Below are positions 55,468-64,000 of a stretch of DNA of 64,000 nucleotides, piece by piece (position 1 is the stretch's first letter; each line of letters starts with the position of its first letter). The stretch is from Trema orientale. Taxonomy: Eukaryota; Streptophyta; Magnoliopsida; Rosales; Cannabaceae. The stretch covers positions 359,588-423,587 of the forward strand of contig JXTC01000193.1 in assembly GCA_002914845.1 (NCBI GenBank). The letters run 5' to 3'. Made by a program: the position numbers and the translations under genes. The notes below the pieces were generated by a model. That model worked only from the letters and a program-made list of their open reading frames with translations. It did no database searches and was not told the origin of the DNA.

Positions 55468-57465
55468 GTTTTGGGATTTTTCCAATTTTTGGGATTAATC
55501 CTAAAATGAGAATTAGTAATAATTAAGCACGGGATTAGCAAGACATAAGCAAGCTTAGTAAAACTACACGTGCCATGAGACAAACGACATTAACTCAAGA
55601 AAACGACATGTAGTTTGATTAGAGCTACATGTCATTTGAGCTTTTTTCCACCTATACTCGAACTACAAGTCATTGAAGACCAACTACATGTCACTTGGGG
55701 CCAGACTACCTGCCGTTTTGGGACTTCTCTAGCCGAAGCTAAGTTGCATGCCGTTTAGACTATATGCAAGCTACGTGTAGCTTGTGCACAAGCTATCCAT
55801 TAATGCTAGACAATTCTAGAGAATTCTAGAAGCCTCCAACTTGCTCATCAAGACCTTGTAGCTACAATTACTTGTTGTCTAAGTCCTTTTGCACTAAGCT
55901 AGCTTAAGCTAACAAGAGTTTGACACCTACTCCTCTTATCTATTAAGATACAGCTAGCTAATAGGTGTTTGACACCTCAATCCCTTATAGTAGAAGTCCC
56001 CTTATTCTATAAGGCATTCTTGGCCTATAAATAGAGAGGTAATACTCTCATTTGTAAGCTAATGAACATACACTATCTATAATACCAACATTTTTACTTG
56101 CTTTCAACCGGCCTCCTCTCTCTATCTCTCTCTCTTTCTCTTTCGTGCATGCATCAAAGCCATCAACATCATCCTGTTGTTTTCCTTCCCACCGAGATTA
56201 TACCTCTACACACCAACCTATAGTCTTGGTTAATTGTATTCATATTACCACTAAATATTACCACCACTTCTTGTTATTTTGTCCAAGCCGTGGGACAAGC
56301 ACCATCACCAACCTTTGCTTTCTTTCTCGCCTGTGGTCCCAGATTTGCATCTCTATCACCACCTTGGCTTATTTGATAACTTAAAGCTAGGCCTTCATCC
56401 TTCTTTCTTTTTGTTTCTTTGTTATTATCACCATTAGCTTTATCTTACTTTTATTCGCATGTATTTTATATAACTTGGTCATCAAGTCTTCACACTTACA
56501 CGTGCACACACCTTTATGTACACATCTTGTTATTTTAGTTTTACATAGATGTATGTATTTATACATACCTATTTTTGCATGTCCATGCATGTGCAAATTT
56601 TGATTAATAAATCTTTTAGTGTTGATATCTTCCTAAATATTTAAATAGGCTTAGCTACTTTTGCATGTCTATTTCTTAAGCCCATACTAGTCTATCCACA
56701 TGTTCTGGACCTGATAATTAGTTTTATGTCACTTTCTTACTAATCAATTATCTTTATGCCATTTTCTACTATCCCGTTATGTTTATGTTATCATTTTCCA
56801 TCAACTTGTTTTATAAGTTTCCTTGCATGCAGTCTCTAACCCTTGCACTTCAGTCATTTGTGGGCTCTGAGCTACTCTCCTTGAACTTCGTGCTCGACCT
56901 GTGGCACAAGTTCGGGATTTTGTGTTCTGTTGCTATCCTTCACTTATTTCTGTTATTATTATTGTTGTTATTATTATTGTCTCTAACCCCTTTATTTTCT
57001 GTATCTAACCTCTACTTGACATTATGGTCGGTTTATTTGTCTCCGTCAACAAGATTCTTCTATCATTACCGCATCATTACATTATTGTCGATCCGTAAGC
57101 TAGTTATCCCTGCAACTGCCTACGTATAGGGATGCTGTGAAAAGTGTCGTCCTTTATTGCGACCGCCTATCGGGACTTCGATACATAGTGTCAGCGTTGT
57201 GATAATCCTTACATTATTATTATGTCATTATTATTATTATATCGTAACACGTTATCCTTGTAACTACTAACGTGGCAAGGACACTGTGGGAAGTGTCGTT
57301 TTCTATATCAACTGCCTATCAGGACTTCGACATGTGGATAGTATTGTGATAACTCTTACACCTATACACTCTTTGTAACCTAACTATAATCCTAATTATT
57401 CTTTGCTTGGTTTTAATTAATCACAGGTCCTATTAATTAATCAGAGCACAAGGTCCGATCCCGAA
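55468..57465 (+). repeat. Element 5 5' LTR (boundaries inferred)
   Basis: A TATA box CTATAAATAG lies at about 56024-56034, and a CT-rich leader at 56112-56140. The right end is put at CCCGAACA (57465) because the primer site follows. The left end, TGTTTTGGG near 55468, is a guess, since no second LTR is available. It contains repeated ACTACATGTC and AGCTACATGTC words at 55605-55700. Confidence 0.5.
57103..57365. repeat. 148-bp tandem duplication in the element 5 LTR
   Basis: Copy A 57103-57250 and copy B from 57251 share GTTATCC, GTGTCGT, ACTGCCTATC-like, GGGACTTCGA/AGGACTTCGA and TTGTGATAA in the same order, at about 70-80% identity by eye. Confidence 0.8.
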
Positions 57466-57843
57466 CATTAAAAGGCGATTCCACTGGAGAGTAGCCAAAG
57501 GGAAACTGACGTTTCTTCGGGATCCCGAAGATCCACAAGTGCATCTCGCTACCTTATTCATTACATCTAGTAGTGTACCATTACTCTGTCCATTTTATTT
57601 TTTAACATCCGGTAGTATACTGTTACTCTACCCCTTTTCAATACTTGATGGTGTACTATTACTCTGTCCGGTATACCATTGCCCTGTCCATTCCATCCCT
57701 AAATACTCCCTTACTTGTTGAAATTCCATCCTAAAGACTCCCTTTCTTGTTGTTGAAATTCCATCTCTGAACATTCCCTCTCTTGTTGTTAAAATTCTAT
57801 TCCAGCAATATTGTTATTAAAATTCTATCTCCTCTTTTTCAAA
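57466..57843 (+). repeat. Element 5 untranslated leader with two short repeat families
   Basis: After the primer site, units near TAGTGTACCATTACTCTGTCC recur about four times (57570-57690). Then units near TTGTTGTTGAAATTCCATC recur (57715-57830). No coding sequence. Confidence 0.6.
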
Positions 57844-59130
57844 ATGGATAGCCAATAACAACATCCTCAACCGCAACAACAACAAGAACTCTCCAACATT
57901 GAGTTGGCTAATGCAGTCAATAGCCTGGCCAATTCATTCAACGATCTTAGACGATCTCAGGGAGATATACAAGCATCTCATGCTCAAATCCTACAATGAT
58001 TAACTGGAGAAAGAAGATCGAATGAAGCTAGATCTCCTACCCCGACCCTTGACCCAAGTAGCATTCCACCCGTTACATGAACCAAAGCTTTACTCTACCC
58101 GGAGTTAGTAGAAATACTGCCAATGCTGCCATTACCATACTAAGTGATACTGGCAACACCTCTTCACCGAATTTCATCACCAAAGAGCAATTACAAGAAA
58201 TGTTCAAGTATGAAGTCGAAAGAGCCCACAAAAATATGGCAACTACAGAATTCCAACCTCCCTACCCTACCTGGATTACTTCGAAGCCATATCCAAAGGA
58301 CTATGTCAGCCCTTCATTCAAGAAGTTTAATGGCAAAAATGGCAATACTAGAGAATATGTTATCAGCTTCCTTGATGATCTTGGGGTTTATGCCTCTGAC
58401 CACAAGCTCCATTTGAGAGAATTCTCTAAGTCTCTTACTGATAGAGCTTATTCGTGGTTCGTCAACCTACCTGCCGGTAGTATTACCACTTGGGAAGAAT
58501 TAGTAATAGTTTTTTGTACTAAATTCTTCATGGCAGAACACAACTTGGAGTTAACCGACCTTGCTACTCTAAAGCAACGGGAAAACGAGTCTCTTTCTCA
58601 CTTTGTATGGAGATTAAAAGAAATTGTTCTCGATTGTAGAGAGATGGTATCTGAAAGAGGACTCATTCGCATCTGCATCAATGAGATGTTGACCCCATAC
58701 CAAATCCACATCGAAAATCATGTTATCACTAATTTTGCTGACTTGATGTTCCGAGTCAACAATACTGAAGCTTCTATGTCCCAAATGTATATGCCAACTC
58801 CTGTCCAAACGACCCCTACATAAGTCACAACCAAAGTTACACCTTACAAGCAAAAAAGGACGGTAGCTATGGTCGATCGACGCCGGCTGCCAAGAGAGAC
58901 CAGGATATTCCTCCAGCGATCCCATTTACTAACGAGCAAATTGACATACTTGTTCAGGCTTGGATAGAAGATGGAGATTTAATCTGTCCACCTAACACCA
59001 GGCTGTTGATGCTAGAGCAGCTAGCAAATCCATGATTTTGCCTGTTCCACTGCAAAATGGGCCATCCTACTTCTGAGTACTATAAAGTCAGAAGGCATTA
59101 TCTAATCAAAGATCGAAGAGGTAAAATATT
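57844..59130 (+). pseudogene. Element 5 gag, broken
   Basis: ATG at 57844 (MDSQ, then a stop) leads into a Gln-rich start. The main domain (58077-58823) has PYPKDYVSPSFKKFNGKNGN, AYSWFVNLPAGSITTWEEL and LKQRENESLSHFVWRLKE. A knuckle-like FHCKMGHPTSEYYKVRRHYL follows near 59046-59105 in another frame; the expected Cys is Tyr. Confidence 0.85.
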
Positions 59131-59439
59131 GCATGACAACCAACAACAAAGAGCAGAAGTTAACCCTTTTTCAAGACACGGAGGTGGCCAAGTGAGGATA
59201 TGCATCATCGAAGAATGCTCAAGTCACACCTGGCAAAGGAAAGTTCCTCTAAAGAACAAGAAATAAATGACATAATGCATAACCTCACAAACTCTTAAGT
59301 GCTCAAAAATCTTTTTGACACTCTCGAGTTCAACGGCGAGAAGCCACTTCTGCTTTATTCAAGATTTCTCAAAAATTTGGTTCGCAATGCTGTACCGTCA
59401 ACCACACAGTAAAGCAAAATGCCAAAAGAAGTGAAAACA

Positions 59440-60062
59440 CGATCACTTTCTCTACAAAAGATGCGCAAGATTCACACCTGTTCCACAAGAAACTACTCTA
59501 TGTAGAAGCCAAAGTGAACGAGTTGCTTCTTAAATGTGCCTTCATCGACAATGGCTCCTCTGTCAATCTCATGCCACAGAGTACTTTCAAGGCCGCTAGT
59601 ATCCCTGAAGACAAGTTAGTCCTCTAGACAGTAGTACCCTTGGTGACCTTTGCTTCTGACACTTTTAACACCAAAGGTTGTGTCAATATAGATTTACAAA
59701 TTGGTCCCATCAGAGCATCCACTAAATTCCATGTCATTGATGTAAATGTCCCTTATCACATCTTAATTAGAAGACCTTGACTTCATCAACATCATGCGGT
59801 ACCCTCTACCCTACCCTTCACCAGTGTGTAAAAGCCATCAAAGGTAAAAAGGAAATCATGATTCCAACTACCAAGACTCCTTTTGCGAAAGAAGAAATTT
59901 TTTAGGCAGAATCCACCCTATATGAGGATCTCACCGAGAATGTCAACACTACAAGATCTCATGGTATCAATCTAGGTGATGCAACTAATACATCTTCTGA
60001 AGGTATGGAGGTAGATCCGGTCACTCCCAAAAGGTTCTTACTCTGAAAAGACATCCTTCCCG
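59440..60062 (+). pseudogene. Element 5 aspartic protease
   Basis: AFIDNGSSVNLMPQSTFKAA (about 59535-59595) is the active-site region with D-N-G-S. The domain continues to DVNVPYHILIRRP, where the usual GRPWL stands as RRP followed by a stop. Several stops interrupt the stretch. Confidence 0.75.
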
Positions 60063-61200
60063 ATGGTCAAACTATGTATAGTTTCTGAAGGTGTGGCAAG
60101 GTCAACAATGGCCTCGCGAATTCTCAAAACAGAATACACGGAAGAGATAGAAACAATTTCCCTCGCACCTGACAAGTTACAAGACGAGCCATCAAACCCG
60201 CAAAACGGACTGAAAAAGGTTAACTTGGGTATCGACGGAGAAGAAAAGCCAACTTTCATCTCCGCTAATTTGGACACTGAATTTGAAGCTGCTTTACTTT
60301 CACTCCTCAAAGAATACCGTGATGTCTTCGCTTGGTCCTATGAAGATATGCCAGGGCTTAGTAGTAAGTTAATCGCCCATAAATGTGCTACTGACCCCAC
60401 CATTACATCTGTTAAGCAAGCAGCCAGAAATTTCAGCACTTACATTCAGCTCCAAATTCAAAAAGAAGTCTAGAAGCTCCTTAATGTAGGATTCATCCGA
60501 TCCTGTGTTCATACTGTTTGGTTGGACAATATCGTTCTTGTTAAAGAGAAGAACGGCCAAATTCGAATCTGCATAGACTTCCGTGATCTGAATAAAGTAT
60601 ACCCGAAGGATGATTTCCCTCTCTCAAACCTCGACATGCTCATCGAAGTCACGACTAATCACGAAATGTTCTCTTTCATGGATGGGTTCAGTAGCTATAA
60701 TCAAGTCAAGATGGATCCAGAAGATGCGATCAAGACGGCGTTTCGCACTCCTTTTGGGAATTTTTACTATGTGGTCATGCCGTTCGGCCTCAAGAATGCT
60801 GGCGTCACATATCAGCAAGCTATGACTGCCATATTCTATGACATGATTCATGATTATGTCGAAGACTACGTTGACGATCTCGTAGTCAAGTCCCGGAAGC
60901 AAGAAATGCACCTGACTACTTGAGAAGAGTATTTCAACGTTGTCGACAATACAATCTCAAAATGAATCCCCCGAAACGCGCATTTAGTGTCTCCAATGGC
61001 AAGTTTCTTGGCTTTGTGGTGTACAAAGAAGATATCAGAATTGGTGATGATAAGATCAAAGCTATAATCAACATGTCTTAGCCTCGAGACCTCAAGCAGT
61101 TAAGGCAATTCATTGGGAAGGTTTCTTACCTCCGGAGATTTATTCCTGCCTTAGCTACCATCATCAAGCCTCTGCACCAACTCACCAAGAAGTCAGTAGA
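60063..61200 (+). pseudogene. Element 5 reverse transcriptase
   Basis: The connecting segment (60063-60473) has LLKEYRDVFAWSYEDMPGL. RT motifs are NGQIRICIDFRDLNK, FPLSNLDMLIE, SFMDGFSSYNQVKM, MPFGLKNAGVTYQQAM and an intact YVDD box at 60867-60878. Stops lie at 60471-60473 and 60921-60923, the latter after a frame change. The YVDD is the only fully intact plant-style Y-D-D box in the window. Confidence 0.88.
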
Positions 61201-61228
61201 ATTCAAGTGAGAATCAGAGCATGAGCAC

Positions 61229-62080
61229 GTGTTTGATGAAATCAAGAAAATCCTTACTCACCTACAAGTCATAATCACTCTGTCTCTGGGAAAAGAACTG
61301 CTCATCTATTTGTCTGCCTCCAATGAAGCAGTTGGAGTACTTGTAGCACAAGAGTTCGATAGGCAAGAGAAACTAGTCTACTATCTTAGTCGACTGCTCA
61401 AGGGTCCGGAGAGAAATTATCCCTTCAACCATAAACTTTGTGTTGCACTAGCTTATGTAATACAAAAACTCCGACATTATATGCTCACTCGTAAAGTGAA
61501 AGTGATCACTAACTCTAACCCGTTTAAGTTTCTTCTCCAGAAGCCTGTTCTCAATGGGCGATATGCTAAATGGATGCTCATGCTTAGCGAGCTCGATATA
61601 TCAGTGGAAAAGCCAAAAGCGATTAAGAGTCAAGCTCTGGTTGAGTTACTCAAGTATACCACACACGCTCCCGATGAGGGAGTGCTCTCCTTGGAAGATA
61701 GAGAAGACGACTGGACATACTTCGACGGTGCCTCGACTCATAATGAAGGAAGTGCCGGGATTGTACTCACTAATAATCATAGAGAAGTCTTCAAGAAAGC
61801 CGTCAAATTAGCCTTTCCCTGCTCCAACAATGAAGCCGAGTATGAGGCTTTGGCTATTAGTTTAGATTTGGCCAATGACATGAAGATCTCCCAATTAAGA
61901 ATCTGCGGGGACTCTAATTTGATCATCAAGCAGTTAGATGGAGAACTCGCAGTCAAAGAACCCGCTCTCCTTAAATATCGAGAAGAAATTTGAAAGAAAC
62001 TCCACAATTTCACCAACTATGAATTGGAGTACATTCTCTGGTCACAAAATAAGTACGCCGACGCTCTCGCCACTTTGGTA
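61229..62080 (+). pseudogene. Element 5 RNase H and aRNH
   Basis: The ordinary RNase H has LLIYLSASNEAVGVLVAQE and YYLSRLLKGPERNYP. The second, archaeal-type domain follows in the same frame: TYFDGASTHNEGSAGIVLTN, SNNEAEYEALAISLDLA, CGDSNLIIKQLDGE and KYADALATL. A TGA at 61991-61993 falls inside aRNH. Acidic residues are kept. Confidence 0.88.
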
Positions 62081-62545
62081 CTCAAGATCACTCTAACCAA
62101 AGAAGATCTTATCCAAATCCTTTTGCCCATTAAGGCAGAACCTATTCCTTCAGTGGCACCATCCCCAAGTGATTGGATATATTCTATCAAAGAAAAGATG
62201 GAAAAGCCCAATGCCCAGAGCCTCAAAGAGACCAAGTCATATATTGTGATCAATGACCATCTTTCTCGAAGGCTGTCTAGTGGCGTCTTAGCTAAGTGCA
62301 TTGATACGACGCTCGGCGAAACAATCCTCTAAGAAATCCATAACAAGACTTGTAGTCTGGAAGGTCTATCACTTGCCCATCGAGTCCAGAGATCGGGCTA
62401 CTACTGGCCTAATCTCAAAAGCCAAGCTGATGAATTACAAAAGAATTGCTAGCAGTGTCAGCTTGCAATTGACTACAAAGAAAGTTGCTACACAGAAGTG
62501 CAAGACTAGAGAAAAATTTATATCGACTTTCTCAACTCCGGTCAG

Positions 62546-63125
62546 ATGCCAGATGACGTCCCCTCGGCCATTCTAGTCAGACGAAAAACTGAGAGATTCT
62601 TTGTTCACAATGGTTCCCTGTTCAGACCCAGCTTCCAGGGGAAAGCCCTAAAATGCTTAGGGCCAACTGAAATTGACATAGCTCTCAGGGAAGTCCATAC
62701 CGAGGACTCTGGCGGACATATGGGAGGCCATCAGCTCTTCGAACAACTACTAATTATTGGCTACTATTGGCCAACTATGGAAAAAGATGCCATGGAATTT
62801 GCTAGAAAATGCGAAGCCTGCCAAAAGCATGCTAATCTTATCCATGCCCCCGCTAATGAAATGGGAAGCATCCATTCACCATGGCCATTCCATACCTAGT
62901 CCATCGATCTCATTGGGCCTATATCTCCTCTTGCCAGAGGAAAAATCTGGATTCTTGCAGTTACTGAAAATTTCACTAAGTGGTCCGAGGTAATCGCCCT
63001 CAAAAGAGCCACTTCCGAAGCTGCCAGCAACTTTATGAAGAAATACATCATTTGCCCTTTTGGGATGCCTCGTAGAATAATATCGGATACTGAGATGTCC
63101 TTCACAGGGCAACCTTTTCAGTCCC
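62546..63125 (+). pseudogene. Element 5 integrase, truncated
   Basis: The zinc region HTEDSGGHMGGHQLFEQL and KCEACQKHA is clear. In the core, the expected TDYFTKW reads TENFTKW, so the first catalytic Asp is lost. The second site is ISDTEMSF. Coding stops at GQPFQSL, 63125, where the element 6 LTR begins, so the third catalytic residue is missing. A TAG at 62897-62899 also interrupts. Confidence 0.88.
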
Positions 63126-64000
63126 TGATAACTCTATGAAAATAGAGTTATTTATGTTCTTTTTCTTAAATATTTTGTGTGTTTTTAGTGATTTTTAGTT
63201 TAATTTAGGTTATTTTATAGTTAAGTTGATTTTTAATATTTAGATATAATTTTTATTTAATTTTATTAGATTTCTTTTATTTTAATTAGTTTAGGAAAAT
63301 TTAATTCGGATTATATTTTTAATTAGGTTTAAAATTTGATTTAATTTAATTTTATTATTAATTAAAATTTGTTTTTGATTTTAGATAAAAGAAAAAGAAA
63401 ACAAAACTCGGAAAAAAAGAAGCCAAATCGCGCGAGTAGGGAAAGAGAGCCAGGCGCGTTTTCAGCCGTCCGATCAAGCTCCAAATCCACCAGGCGGGCG
63501 CGTGCAGCACACGCGCGAGGACAGGCGCGTCTAAAGCCAGCCGACATGTGGGCCTCGCGTCTGCCGCAGTCCACCAGGCCGTGCCGGATCCAATGCTGCG
63601 CCTCTCTCGTGCAACCGGATTTTCGTCTAGTCAAGACGCGCCACCTCAGCCTGCTGACTTTGACCGTTTTGTCAGCTAATCAGCCGCGAGTTTCGTGCCG
63701 CGCGCACGGGTTTCGGCCGCATGGGATCACAGCCCAAAGCCCAGAAAACGTGAGTAAACGGGAGGAAGAGAGAGAAAAGGAAAGAAGAAATTGTGAGAAA
63801 TTGACACATCACATGACCAATCAGAAGCCACCATTAGAGACGTGGGAACTTGCACAACACTCCAACTTCAGCTATAAATACCCTGAACGTGAGAGAGAAA
63901 AATACACACTAATTTTGAGAGAGAAAACTTTACTTTTTCTAGAGAGAGAGTGTGAGATGAGTTCAATGTCAGGCTAGTTTTTAGAGAGGCTAGAGAGATG
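63126..64000 (+). mobile_element. Element 6: 5' LTR start of another LTR retrotransposon, cut by window end
   Basis: Begins TGATAACTC at 63126 inside element 5 integrase; GTCCC (63121-63125) is the presumed target duplication. The first 26 bp hold a perfect 10-bp inverted repeat. It continues AT-rich to 63400, then a GC-rich U3 (63425-63720) with many CGCG words. A TATA box CTATAAATA lies at 63863-63871 and a GAGAGA leader follows. Orientation plus is inferred from TG and TATA. The open frame at 63369-63977 is not taken as a gene. Confidence 0.7.

Larger units (their letters stand above)
55468..63125 (+). mobile_element. Element 5: Tat-type Ty3/gypsy retrotransposon, 3' end cut off
   Basis: The 5' LTR is inferred as about 55468-57465, followed by a primer-site-like AAGGCGATTCCACTGGAGAG. 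Then come a leader with short repeats, gag, protease, RT, RNase H, aRNH and integrase. Integrase stops at 63125 where the element 6 LTR starts, so the 3' part and 3' LTR lie outside the window or are lost. The aRNH domain assigns it to the Tat lineage, but its proteins are well separated from elements 1 and 2. Multiple stops and frame changes show it is inactive. Confidence 0.85.

Noticed and set aside
63369..63977. Long open frame of 202 residues near the window end
   Set aside because: Located inside the element 6 LTR across the U3 region and TATA box. The composition is Arg/Ala/Glu-rich due to GC-rich DNA, with no domain.

Overview
The window is nuclear DNA of a flowering plant, almost certainly a dicot. 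Evidence: AT-rich intergenic sequence, GT-AG introns with plant-like splice sites, a plant-type GH3 beta-xylosidase gene, tRNA-derived SINEs, and Ty3/gypsy elements of the plant-specific Tat and chromovirus groups. I cannot name the species. Only one host gene is supported; most of the rest is transposable elements, several nested in one another.

Layout. 1-4236: LTR-like remnants and AT-rich DNA. 4242-14827: complete but broken Tat-type Ty3/gypsy element (element 1, plus strand; 597-bp LTRs; target duplication ATGTG). About 14833-32442: an older minus-strand retrotransposon (element 3). Only its LTR remnants and a gag fragment remain, and it has received a degenerate hAT DNA transposon (16033-17836), a second Tat element (element 2, 19186-30353, minus strand; 610-bp LTRs; target duplication CTCTC) and a SINE. 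33512-51134, minus strand: an intact seven-exon BXL gene. Its fourth intron is 11.6 kb because it holds a complete chromovirus (element 4, 37491-46276) and a SINE with a perfect 16-bp target duplication. 51790-54115: probable remnant of a Ty1/copia-like element with a 22-bp minisatellite. 55470-63125: a third Tat-type element (element 5), cut off in its integrase by the 5' LTR of element 6 (63126 to the window end).

How the parts relate. Elements 1 and 2 are diverged members of one family. Each carries gag, protease, reverse transcriptase, RNase H, a second archaeal-type RNase H and integrase on the element strand. Between integrase and the 3' LTR each also carries a spliced gene on the opposite strand. 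That antisense gene resembles the plant 'putative gypsy type transposon' family with a C-terminal coiled coil, and in both copies it has a TATA-like box and an intron just before its main coding exon. A stem-loop overlapping the polypurine tract is also kept in both. Both copies are defective: stops, frameshifts, and a lost catalytic Asp of the reverse transcriptase.

The BXL gene is predicted to give a secreted 780-residue cell-wall enzyme. Despite the insertions, all splice sites and phases are intact. Two assembly problems are visible: a 192-base N gap flanked by an 88-bp duplication (26069-26436), and a single N at 44501 that stands for about 135 bp of GC-rich LTR.
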